From an uncultured Faecalibacterium sp. (lineage in GTDB: Bacteria > Bacillota > Clostridia > Oscillospirales > Ruminococcaceae): a stretch of 18,186 bases of DNA. The notes below the pieces were generated by a model that saw only the letters and a program-made list of their open reading frames with translations, was not told the origin of the DNA and ran no database searches. Where the stretch lies: assembly GCA_934553285.1 (NCBI GenBank), contig CAKTFD010000040.1:1-18186 (forward strand), written 5' to 3'. Below are positions 6,918 through 13,503 of the stretch, in pieces. A program made the position numbers and the translations under genes. The number at the start of each line of letters is the position of its first letter. Position 1 is the stretch's first letter.

Positions 6918-7082
6918 ATGGGTTACGGATGGGCGACGACTTTTACTGTGGGAGCATGGCTTGTCGGCGGCTTCCTTGATGGACTTATAGGTTCTGATGC
7001 CCTTGGGCTGAACACTCTGTTTGCAATTATTGCAATGGGCTGCTGCATCATGAAATTTATAAAGGACGGCGGCACTCGATAA
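6918..7082 (+). CDS. Small two-helix membrane protein, unknown
   Basis: A 54-aa ORF starting MGYGWATTF, with GGAGG 8 nt before the ATG. Two hydrophobic stretches (about residues 5-25 and 30-46) are separated by SDALGLN, and the end is basic (KFIKDGGTR). It follows the phosphatase stop by 22 bp and may be the third gene of that operon. I recognise no family. The good ribosome site and the hydrophobic pattern argue for a real gene. Confidence 0.65.
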   Translation: MGYGWATTFTVGAWLVGGFLDGLIGSDALGLNTLFAIIAMGCCIMKFIKDGGTR

Positions 7083-7216
7083 TCAAACCTTATTACATTC
7101 TCTGCGGGCAGCCACAAAACGGTTGTCCGCTATTTTTATACCCTGAAATCTGAAAAGAAGGGACACTTTTCGCGCCCTGGAGGCGTGGCAGTATACTTCC
7201 GGCTGAAAAGTTCTGA

Positions 7217-7233
7217 TTTCCGGCGGCCGGAAA
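7217..7233. promoter_or_regulatory. Odd-centred palindrome in the region before the small ORF and recombinase
   Basis: TTTCCGGC-G-GCCGGAAA is a perfect 8+1+8 inverted repeat, 51 bp before the 46-aa ORF that precedes the recombinase. The single-base centre disfavours an RNA hairpin and suits binding by a dimeric protein, so it may control the recombinase unit. The rest of 7083-7284 contains no gene I can support. Confidence 0.4.
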
Positions 7234-7284
7234 TAGACTGCAATGACGCACATCACAACCAGGTGGACTGAAAAGGGGGATCCT

Positions 7285-7425
7285 ATGAAGAAAACGCTGT
7301 TTATCCTGCACGAAAAATTTCGTTCCGAGACCAGCCAGCAGCGCAAAGAACAGTTTCAGAAGGAATTTGAACGATACATCCTGGATAGACTTTCTACTGC
7401 CGATCCGTCAGAAGCCCATGTCTGA
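7285..7425 (+). CDS. 46-aa helical protein upstream of the recombinase
   Basis: MKKTLFILHEKF... is a short, highly charged protein (many Arg, Lys, Gln and Glu in residues 10-36) that should be largely alpha-helical. The start at 7285 has AAGGGGG 5 nt upstream; an in-frame ATG at 7243 has no ribosome site. It ends 78 bp before the recombinase start, on the same strand. I do not recognise the family. A small basic/charged protein next to a large serine recombinase could be a recombination directionality factor, but no sequence evidence proves this. Confidence 0.6.
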   Translation: MKKTLFILHEKFRSETSQQRKEQFQKEFERYILDRLSTADPSEAHV

Positions 7426-7503
7426 GGGGGCATCCTTGCAGCGAAAGGTGGAATGCGGCATGTTGACGATGGACGATCCTGCACAAAAAGAAAGGTGCAG
7501 ATC

Positions 7504-9066
7504 ATGAAAGCAGCAATTTATTGCCGCCTGAGCAAAGAAGATGAAAGCAAAACCGGTGAATCGGAAAGCATCCAGAACCAGAAATCCATGCTGATCCAGT
7601 ACGCCATGGAGAAGGGCTTTGAACTTTATCAGATCTATTCGGATGAGGATTACTCCGGTATCGACCGGAACCGTCCGGCGTTCCATGAGATGATACAGGC
7701 TGCCAGCGAACATAAGTTTGATGTGGTGCTGGCAAAGACCCAGTCCCGCTTTACCCGTGATATGGAGCTGGTGGAAAAATATCTGCACGGAAAGTTCATC
7801 GAGTGGGGCGTCCGCTTTATCGCTGTGGTGGACCATGTGGATACCAACGATACCGCCAACAAAAAATCCCGGCAGATCAACGGCCTGATCAACGAGTGGT
7901 ATCTGGAGGATCTGTCCGTCAATGTCCGCTCGGTGCTGGACCACAAGCGGAAGGAAGGACAGTACATCGCTTCCTTTGCGCTGTATGGGTATCAGAAGGA
8001 TCCGGCAGTGAAGGGGAGGCTCCAAATCGACCCGGCGGCAGCGGAGGTAGTAAAGCGGATCTACGCCATGGCCCTCCGTGGCGCAGGAGCCAACAAAATC
8101 GCACGGATCCTGAATGAGGAGGGGGTGCCAAGCCCCACGGCGTACAAGCAGCAGCATGGGGACTGCTACCGCCTTACCCGGAGAACGCCCTATCAGGCGC
8201 TGTGGAGCAGCGGGACCATCTACCAGATGCTGCACAACCAGACCTATACAGGGGATCTGGTGCAGGGGCGGCACAAAAAGGTGAGCTACAAGTCCAAGCG
8301 GACGGTTTGGCTCCCCAAGTCCCAGTGGATCGTGGTGGAGAACACCCACGAAGCCATCATCGACAAGGACACCTACGACACCGTGCAGCGGATGCTGCAG
8401 GGCCGCACCCGCAGCGGTGCCGGCGGCAGGATCCACCCCTTGGCACGGAAAGTAGTGTGCGGCTGCTGCGGCTGCATTATGGAGCAGACCGGCCGCCCGT
8501 CCCGGGCAGACGGCACCCGTGTCCACTACGTTCGCTGCCGGATGCACCAGCGTGCGCCGGAACGGTGCGGGAACAAGACCTGCACCAACCTGGACGATTT
8601 GCAGGAGCTGGTGCTCCGGCGCATCCGGGAATACGTAGAGGACTACTTCGACCCGGAAAAGGTGGAGCTGCCCGAACAGGGCGACCCGGTGCGGCAGCGG
8701 GAGCAGGCGGAGCGCAGCGAGCTGAAACGGCTGAAAAGCGAGGTGGAGCGGCGGCGCAAAGCCATGCAGGAGCTGTATCTGGATAAGGTGTCGGGCCTTA
8801 TTGATGCCGTCCAGTTTTCTGAGATGAACCAGACATTTCTGGAAGAAGTAAAAGCGGCAGAAACCCGCATTTGTACTTTGGAAGCAGAACTGGAACAACA
8901 GGCGGAAACCGGCGTGGTTCACACGCAGATGCAGCGTGTCCGCGAACTGGCGCAGGTTCCGCATCTGCCCCGCGAACTTGTTGTGCTGCTGATCCATCGT
9001 GTTGTCGTCTGCCCCAAAGATCCGCTTACCGGAGAGCAAAAAATCACGATCGAATGGAATTTCTGA
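7504..9066 (+). CDS. Large serine recombinase (TnpX/TndX-like) of the element
   Basis: A 520-aa site-specific recombinase that should cut and rejoin the att sites. Residues 1-150 form the resolvase catalytic domain. Ser10 in YCRLSKEDE is the nucleophile, GESESIQNQ and DEDYSGIDRNRPAF are the usual family blocks, and Arg82/Arg85 in SRFTRD are active-site arginines. Residues ~155-295 are the Recombinase domain (YGYQKDP ... NEEGVPSP ... TIYQMLHNQTYTGDLVQGR). A zinc ribbon follows at ~319-360 (CGCCGC ... CRMHQ ... CGNKTC), then a coiled coil at ~395-470. All expected parts are present with no frameshift, so it should be active. The start at 7504 has AAAGGTG 6 nt upstream; a longer frame from 7453 has no ribosome site. 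Its last 148 bp overlap, in antisense, the read-through end of the split gene's 5' fragment. Confidence 0.95.
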   Translation: MKAAIYCRLSKEDESKTGESESIQNQKSMLIQYAMEKGFELYQIYSDEDYSGIDRNRPAFHEMIQAASEHKFDVVLAKTQSRFTRDMELVEKYLHGKFIEWGVRFIAVVDHVDTNDTANKKSRQINGLINEWYLEDLSVNVRSVLDHKRKEGQYIASFALYGYQKDPAVKGRLQIDPAAAEVVKRIYAMALRGAGANKIARILNEEGVPSPTAYKQQHGDCYRLTRRTPYQALWSSGTIYQMLHNQTYTGDLVQGRHKKVSYKSKRTVWLPKSQWIVVENTHEAIIDKDTYDTVQRMLQGRTRSGAGGRIHPLARKVVCGCCGCIMEQTGRPSRADGTRVHYVRCRMHQRAPERCGNKTCTNLDDLQELVLRRIREYVEDYFDPEKVELPEQGDPVRQREQAERSELKRLKSEVERRRKAMQELYLDKVSGLIDAVQFSEMNQTFLEEVKAAETRICTLEAELEQQAETGVVHTQMQRVRELAQVPHLPRELVVLLIHRVVVCPKDPLTGEQKITIEWNF

Positions 9067-9668
9067 GGGGGGCAGAACGCTCGATCCGTTGGGGCGTTTT
9101 CGTCAGCCCAGGTAGGATACACCTCGCTGGAAGCAACGTTGGCGATATAATCCCGGAAGGATACGGTCACATTGCGGGCGGCAGCGGCGGGTCTGCCAAG
9201 ATGCACCGTGATGTTTTTAGGGATGATGACCTGATCCAGCACCCGGGGCGTGCAGTTTTCCCGCGGCTGCGGGCCGCTGCCGTTGCTGCCGGCAAACAGG
9301 GCGTGGGGCGGGATGACGATGGGCGGGTTCGGGATGTCCCGGCCTTCCTCGGTAACGGGCAGCATCTCAGGCTGCGCCAGGGTGACCTGCCCGGCAAAGA
9401 TCTGCACCCCTTCAATGCGCACGGTGCGGTAGCCGGGCCGGGCAGCGGTAAGGCTGACGATGGCATAGGGGCGCGTTGTGGTGTTGTTCTCGTCCAGCGA
9501 GAGGGCGCAGGCAGGGGCTTCGATAGGGATATCTGCGATGCGGCCCTCGCGGTCGGTGATGTGATGCAGGGTAAATCCATCCCCGCGCACCGTAACGGTC
9601 ACCCCTTCCACAGGGGCGGACTGGCGGGCCGCAAAGGTCTGGATGCGGAGGGTGCCGGTGTTTTTCAT
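8919..9668 (-). CDS. 5' part of the interrupted SpoIID-like / peptidoglycan-binding-repeat gene
   Basis: Starts at 9668 (MKNTGTLRIQTF) with AAAGGAGAG 7 nt upstream. Residues 1-100 look like a carboxypeptidase-regulatory/Ig-like beta domain (VEGVTVTVRGDG ... GRIADIPI ... VSLTAARPGYRTVRIEGVQIF). A Pro-rich linker follows, then the beginning of a SpoIID-like domain (ITVHLGRP ... VTVSFRDYIANVASSEVYPTW). Glu182 corresponds to the proposed catalytic Glu of SpoIID-type transglycosylases. Native coding ends at Trp187 (codon 9110-9108). The frame then reads 62 foreign residues encoded by the antisense of the recombinase 3' end and stops at 8919, giving a 249-aa fusion that probably has no activity. 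The rest of the gene is at 2917-852. No signal peptide is visible. Confidence 0.87.
   Translation of the reverse strand: MKNTGTLRIQTFAARQSAPVEGVTVTVRGDGFTLHHITDREGRIADIPIEAPACALSLDENNTTTRPYAIVSLTAARPGYRTVRIEGVQIFAGQVTLAQPEMLPVTEEGRDIPNPPIVIPPHALFAGSNGSGPQPRENCTPRVLDQVIIPKNITVHLGRPAAAARNVTVSFRDYIANVASSEVYPTWADENAPTDRAFCPPQKFHSIVIFCSPVSGSLGQTTTRWISSTTSSRGRCGTCASSRTRCICV
9108..9115. repeat. attR core: right copy of the 8-bp direct repeat
   Basis: CCAGGTAG is identical to 2910-2917 and in the same orientation. To its right is native gene sequence (minus-strand codons for SSEVYPT), and to its left is element DNA running to the recombinase stop at 9066. The reconstructed empty site is 2881-2917 joined to 9116 onward. 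Confidence 0.88.
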
Positions 9669-9871
9669 GGATATGCTCTCCTTTGCTGGTAAAAGTCTGC
9701 TTCTGTCTTAGCGTATTCCGGCAGGGGCCGGGGCGTGAATAGGGCTTTCTTTTTTTGGTGCAGGAGAGTATACTGGAACCAACAGGCCCCAGAAGCTGCT
9801 GCGCAGGCGGCCCGTGCTGTAGGGCACGGTTTTGTGGGGCTGCGATAAGAAGGACAAAGGAGAGAGCAAAA

Positions 9872-10753
9872 ATGCAGGCAACCATTCATAACGAATACCT
9901 GACCCTGACCGTGGATACCTATGGTGCGGAAGCAGTCAGCCTGAAAAACGCTGCAGGCGAGGAGATGCTCTGGCAGGCCGACCCGGCCGTCTGGAAGCGC
10001 CATGCCCCCATTCTGTTCCCCTGGACCGGCAAGCTGGTTGGCGGCACCTTTGAAGCCAAGGGCAAAAGCTGGAAGGGCGGCCAGCATGGCTTTGCCCGGG
10101 ATGTGGAGCACACCCTGCTGCGGGCAGAAGGGGATACCATCCAGCTGGAGCTGCGTGCGGACGATGCCATCAAGGCAGAGCGCTTCCCCTATGATTTTGT
10201 GCTTACCAGTACCTTCCGTCTGGAGGGCAGAACGGTGCATCACACCCTGCAGGTAACGAACCCCGGCACCGAGGAGCTGCGCTTTGGCATCGGCTATCAT
10301 CCGGCATTCAACATCCCGTTCGATGCAGCGCACACCACCACCGACTACGAGTTCCGGTTCGACCAGCCGGAAAGCCCGCTGGTCATCGATGCCAGCCCGA
10401 ACGGCCTGCTCAGCGGAAGGTGCTTTTACAAGTACAAAAATACGCAGGCCATCCAGCTGACGGATGATCTGTTTGCAGATGACAGCATCTGCATGGCAGG
10501 GCTGCGCACAAAGACCCTTGGCATCTATGAAAAGGATACCGGGCGCTCCATCCACTGCAATATCGAGGGCTATCCCTATACCCTCATCTGGTCGGCAGCC
10601 GCAAAGCCGGTGCGCTTTGTGTGCATCGAGCCGTGGCAGAGCCTGCCGGCAGCGGAGACCGACCCCCAGGCATGGGAGCAGCGCGCTGCTGCCGCCTGCC
10701 TTGCCCCGGGCGAAAGCTGGCAGACCACCCTGAGCACGACCTTTGACCGGTAA
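9872..10753 (+). CDS. Aldose-1-epimerase (galactose mutarotase-like, LacX type)
   Basis: A 293-aa cytosolic enzyme of the mutarotase superfamily that interconverts alpha and beta anomers of aldoses, or acts on a related sugar or sugar phosphate. Visible active-site candidates are His72 in QHGFAR, His143 in GYHPAFN, and Glu253 in CIEPWQSLP, in the order seen in GalM-type enzymes. HAPILFPWTGKL (44-55) is a typical block of the LacX-like branch. Length is normal. The start at 9872 has AAAGGAGAG upstream with good spacing. The gene stands alone: divergent from the split cell-wall gene, and closed by a strong hairpin terminator before the GntR gene. A TATACT box at 9770-9775 may be its -10, with no good -35. 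No sugar-pathway neighbours indicate the substrate. Confidence 0.88.
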   Translation: MQATIHNEYLTLTVDTYGAEAVSLKNAAGEEMLWQADPAVWKRHAPILFPWTGKLVGGTFEAKGKSWKGGQHGFARDVEHTLLRAEGDTIQLELRADDAIKAERFPYDFVLTSTFRLEGRTVHHTLQVTNPGTEELRFGIGYHPAFNIPFDAAHTTTDYEFRFDQPESPLVIDASPNGLLSGRCFYKYKNTQAIQLTDDLFADDSICMAGLRTKTLGIYEKDTGRSIHCNIEGYPYTLIWSAAAKPVRFVCIEPWQSLPAAETDPQAWEQRAAAACLAPGESWQTTLSTTFDR

Positions 10754-10786
10754 GACCCGCCCTGCACCTGCGCAAGATGCGCGCGT

Positions 10787-10850
10787 AAAAACTACCTGCA
10801 GCAGCCGGAAAAAACCATCCGGAACATTTGCTGCGGGTAGTTTTGGCTTT
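10787..10850 (+). terminator. Terminator of the aldose epimerase gene
   Basis: AAAACTACCTGCAGCA (10788-10803) pairs with TGCTGCGGGTAGTTTT (10829-10844) over 16 bp with one wobble. The loop holds a smaller CCGG/CCGG stem. TTTT then GGCTTT follows. The A run on the left side makes it potentially bidirectional. The 350-bp gap 10754-11103 holds this hairpin and the gntR promoter; I see nothing else in it. Confidence 0.75.
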
Positions 10851-10982
10851 AGGGGGTGCGTTTGCCCCGGGGCAAAGTGCAAAAATAGTGCCTATCAAGG
10901 CGGCATGGTTGCGATATGCAGTTTGCAGATGCTGCCCCTGCATAAAAAAACATAAACTGCCATAAAAGGAAATTCTTTTCTT

Positions 10983-11011
10983 TTGCAGTATTTCGTGGTA
11001 TTCTGTATAGA
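10983..11011 (+). promoter_or_regulatory. Promoter of the GntR/FCD regulator gene
   Basis: TTGCAG (10983-10988), a 17-bp spacer and TATAGA (11006-11011) precede the gene by 92 bp. Upstream, TTTGCAGATG at 10922-10931 resembles one half-site (TTGCAGATTGT) of the palindrome before the permease gene. This is weak support for autoregulation. Confidence 0.6.
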
Positions 11012-11103
11012 CGACAGGGGAGAACGGCCTGCAGATGTACTGGCAGCATCTGCGGGCTGCCTGTTGCGCACAGAACAAAACGGAGATAAAGGGGATGAAT
11101 GTC

Positions 11104-11778
11104 ATGGGCGAATTTGCCTTTCAGACACTGAGGGAAAGTATTACATCCGCAATACGGGCCAAGATCCTGACCGGGGAGCTGCAGCCGGGCGCAAGGCTGA
11201 CTGAACAGAAGCTGGCGGAGGAGTTTGGCTCCAGCCGCGCACCCATCCGGGAAGCGCTGCGGCAGCTCGAGCAGGAGGGCATGGTGGATTATTCGCGCAA
11301 TGTGGGCTGCTCGGTGCGCATGGTGCATCCGGAGGATGCGTACGAGATCTATCTGCTGCGCGCCAACCTGGAAATGACGGCGCTGCAGTATTTTAACTGT
11401 CAGTTCCCGGAGGAGGATCTGTGCGCGATGCGCCAGATCCTGGAGGACATGCGGCATGTCCGGCAGGGCAACCTTGCGCAGATCGTGGAAAACGACAACC
11501 GTTTCCACCGGGTCATCGTACAGCGGGCAGGCCTGCCCCGGCTGCTGAAATTCTGGAACGATCTGAACTACGGCAACCTGATCGCCGGGGCAAAAAGCGG
11601 CCCGTACCACGATGTGCTGGCCGAACGCCAGAACGGGATCCATACCGCACTTTTTAATGTGCTGCAAAGCCGCGATACCGAGGCCGCCTGCCGCGCTATC
11701 TATGCCCATTATATGGAACCGATGGAAAGGATGCGGCAGGCCAACGGGAACATGGAAGCAATGGAAACTGCAAAATAA
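11104..11778 (+). CDS. GntR-family (FCD/FadR-type) transcriptional regulator
   Basis: A 224-aa ligand-responsive DNA-binding regulator. Residues 5-70 form the winged helix-turn-helix (LTEQKLAEEFGSSRAPIREALRQLEQEG is the recognition region). Residues ~75-210 are the all-helical FCD effector domain, with the probable metal-binding set Asp131, His135, His180 and His202. The start at 11104 (MGEFAF) is preferred: AAAGGGG then has a ~9-nt spacing, whereas the upstream ATG at 11095 touches it. The next gene on the same strand is an amino-acid permease whose promoter overlaps a perfect palindrome of the TTGT-n-ACAA kind used by FCD regulators. The simplest reading is local control of transport and peptidase genes by an amino acid or organic acid. 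The effector is unknown. Confidence 0.92.
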   Translation: MGEFAFQTLRESITSAIRAKILTGELQPGARLTEQKLAEEFGSSRAPIREALRQLEQEGMVDYSRNVGCSVRMVHPEDAYEIYLLRANLEMTALQYFNCQFPEEDLCAMRQILEDMRHVRQGNLAQIVENDNRFHRVIVQRAGLPRLLKFWNDLNYGNLIAGAKSGPYHDVLAERQNGIHTALFNVLQSRDTEAACRAIYAHYMEPMERMRQANGNMEAMETAK

Positions 11779-11826
11779 ACAAAATTTGGCTGACCCGCTA
11801 AATTCCGGACGGACATTTCGTTTAAA

Positions 11827-11850
11827 TTGCAGATTGTCTACAATCTGCAA
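11827..11850. promoter_or_regulatory. Probable GntR/FCD operator over the permease promoter
   Basis: TTGCAGATTGT, CT, ACAATCTGCAA: a perfect inverted repeat with 11-bp arms and a 2-bp centre, 24 bp in all. The core TTGTCTACAA fits the general FadR/FCD operator form. The promoter -35 (TTGTCT, 11834-11839) lies in its centre, so binding would block RNA polymerase. The regulator gene is immediately upstream. Confidence 0.8.
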
Positions 11851-11862
11851 TTATGCTATACT
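11834..11862 (+). promoter_or_regulatory. Promoter of the APC permease gene
   Basis: TTGTCT (11834-11839), 17-bp spacer, TATACT (11857-11862). The start codon is 129 bp further on, leaving a long 5' leader in which I find no clear riboswitch or terminator fold. Confidence 0.65.
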
Positions 11863-11991
11863 GTCAAAGTGACTGAGCGAGCGCTGCGGTATTTTATCGC
11901 AATTTTCACAAAAGATGCCTGCACGGCGGTGCGCGCAGCATCTTACAGCGGTTTTACGCAGCGTGGAAAAAGAAAGAGAGGAAATGTCCGC

Positions 11992-13437
11992 ATGTCAAAA
12001 AAAGAACAGGCCACAAAGATCTCGTGGCTTACCCTGGCCTTTATGGCCTTCTCCACGGTCTGGGGCTTCGGCAACATTACCAACGGCTTTGTGTACTTCA
12101 ACGGTCCGCAGGTCATTTTTAGTTGGATCTTCATGTTTGCCCTCTACTTTATCCCCTATGCCCTGATGGTGGGCGAGCTTGGCTCTGCCTTTAAAAACGA
12201 GGGCGGCGGTGTCAGCTCCTGGCTGCACCAGACCACCAACGCCAAACTGGCCTACTATGCAGGCTGGACCTACTGGGCCTGCCACATCACCTACATCGCC
12301 AGCAAGGGCAGCGGCTTTTTAAAGGCGCTGAGCTGGGCCATCTTCCGCAATGCGGAGACCTACGATTCCTTCCCCACCCGCTACATCCAGCTGGCTACCT
12401 TCGTTATCCTGCTGGTGGGCTGCTACATTGCCAGCCTGGGCCTGAACCCGCTGAAAAAGCTGCTTACCGCCGCCGGCACCTGCACCTTTGTCATGTCGCT
12501 GCTGTACATCGTGATGATGTTTGCCGCACCGGCCATCAACCCCACGGCAGAATACGTGCACGCAAACCTGAGTTTCAGCAGCCTGATCCCCAACTTCAAC
12601 GTTACCTACTTTACTTCTCTGTCCATCCTGGTGTTTGCCGTGGGCGGCTGTGAGAAGATCTCTCCCTATGTCAATAAGGTGGAAAATCCCAGCAGGGGCT
12701 TCCCCCGCGGCATGATCGCGCTGGCGGGCATGGTGGTGGCCTGCGCCATCCTGGGCACCCTGGCCATGAGCCGGATGTTCGACCCCGCCGTTATCAATGC
12801 AAGCACCCAGAGCTTTAACGCCTATGCGGCCAACAGCTCCTACTGGGCGTTCCAGAAGCTGGGCCAGTATTACCATGTGGGCGATCTGTTCATGATCATC
12901 TACGCGCTGTGCAACGTCATCAGCCAGTTTGCCGTATTGATCCTGAGCATCGATGCACCGCTGCGTATGCTGCTGGACAACGAGCACACCAAGCAGTTCA
13001 TCCCCCAGGGCCTGCACAAGGTCAACGCCCACGGCGTGCACAGCAACGGCATCAAGATGGTGGCCGTGCTGTCCGGCTCCATCATCCTGGCACAGTCCTT
13101 TGTGCCCGGTGCCGCTGCCGTTCTGCGCCAGCTGACCAAACTGAACTCTGTCTGTATGCCCATGCGCTATCTGTGGGTGTTTGCCGCCTACATCGCTCTG
13201 CGCAACGCCTACGATACCATCCCCGCAGAATACCGCTTTGTCAAGAACCAGGCCGTGGCCAAGTTCTTTGGCGGCTGGTGTTTTGCCGTTACCGCCGTGT
13301 GCTGCGTGCTGGGCATGTACGACAAGGACCCCTTTACCTTTGCACTGAACGTCATCACCCCGGTGGTGCTGACCGTTCTGGGCCTGATCCTGCCCGCCAT
13401 CGCAAAGCGTGAGCAGGCTGCGGCCAAACAGAAATAA
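11992..13437 (+). CDS. APC-superfamily amino-acid permease
   Basis: A 481-aa integral membrane transporter with about 12 hydrophobic helices. The first helix carries the unwound segment FSTVWGFGNITNGF, where APC proteins bind the substrate backbone. The GELGSAFKNEGGGVSSWL block after helix 2 is typical of the family, including the glutamate:GABA antiporter branch. The late motifs PLRMLLDN and MPMRYLWV are also APC-like. The start at 11992 (MSKKEQ) has AGAGAGGAAA upstream; the frame is open from 11827, but that earlier stretch contains the operator and promoter. It is followed after 66 bp by an M18 aminopeptidase, suggesting use of peptides or amino acids. It is probably repressed by the GntR regulator upstream. 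Substrate and exchange mode cannot be read from the sequence. Confidence 0.9.
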   Translation: MSKKEQATKISWLTLAFMAFSTVWGFGNITNGFVYFNGPQVIFSWIFMFALYFIPYALMVGELGSAFKNEGGGVSSWLHQTTNAKLAYYAGWTYWACHITYIASKGSGFLKALSWAIFRNAETYDSFPTRYIQLATFVILLVGCYIASLGLNPLKKLLTAAGTCTFVMSLLYIVMMFAAPAINPTAEYVHANLSFSSLIPNFNVTYFTSLSILVFAVGGCEKISPYVNKVENPSRGFPRGMIALAGMVVACAILGTLAMSRMFDPAVINASTQSFNAYAANSSYWAFQKLGQYYHVGDLFMIIYALCNVISQFAVLILSIDAPLRMLLDNEHTKQFIPQGLHKVNAHGVHSNGIKMVAVLSGSIILAQSFVPGAAAVLRQLTKLNSVCMPMRYLWVFAAYIALRNAYDTIPAEYRFVKNQAVAKFFGGWCFAVTAVCCVLGMYDKDPFTFALNVITPVVLTVLGLILPAIAKREQAAAKQK

Positions 13438-13452
13438 TGTTTATCCAGAAGG

Positions 13453-13480
13453 GCCGGTCAGCACTGACCGGCTCTTTTCT
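13453..13480 (+). terminator. Hairpin between permease and aminopeptidase genes
   Basis: GCCGGTCA (13453-13460), loop GCAC, TGACCGGC (13465-13472), then TCTTTTCT. It is a compact terminator with an imperfect T tract. Because the next gene follows at 13504 with no separate promoter that I can see, it may be a partial terminator that lowers aminopeptidase expression relative to the permease. Confidence 0.7.
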
Positions 13481-13503
13481 CAGGAAACAAGGAGGTTTAA
13501 ATT

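Larger units (their letters stand above)
2918..9115. mobile_element. 6.2-kb serine-recombinase integrative element inserted in a SpoIID-like gene
   Basis: The element is 6,198 bp, counted as one repeat copy plus interior. Evidence: (1) the two halves of one gene flank it in the same orientation; (2) deleting it joins 9668-9116 to 2917-852, 2,619 bp = 873 codons with no frameshift; (3) the joined protein regains the SpoIID-type motif SSEVYPTW-PEQALRAN; (4) direct 8-bp repeats sit at the borders; (5) a large serine recombinase stops 41 bp from the right core. Cargo is a symporter, a DUF454 protein, an SDR stub, a C_GCAxxG_C_C protein, a low-molecular-weight phosphatase and two small ORFs. No relaxase, replication, capsid or coupling genes are present, so it is mobilisable by excision/integration only, unless helped in trans. 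The recombinase resembles the TnpX/TndX transposon group more than typical phage integrases, by general sequence character. Confidence 0.9.

Noticed and set aside
7408..9039. A 543-codon open frame on the minus strand opposite the recombinase.
   Set aside because: The plus-strand frame has a complete serine recombinase with all motifs. The minus frame has no recognisable domain and no ribosome site.
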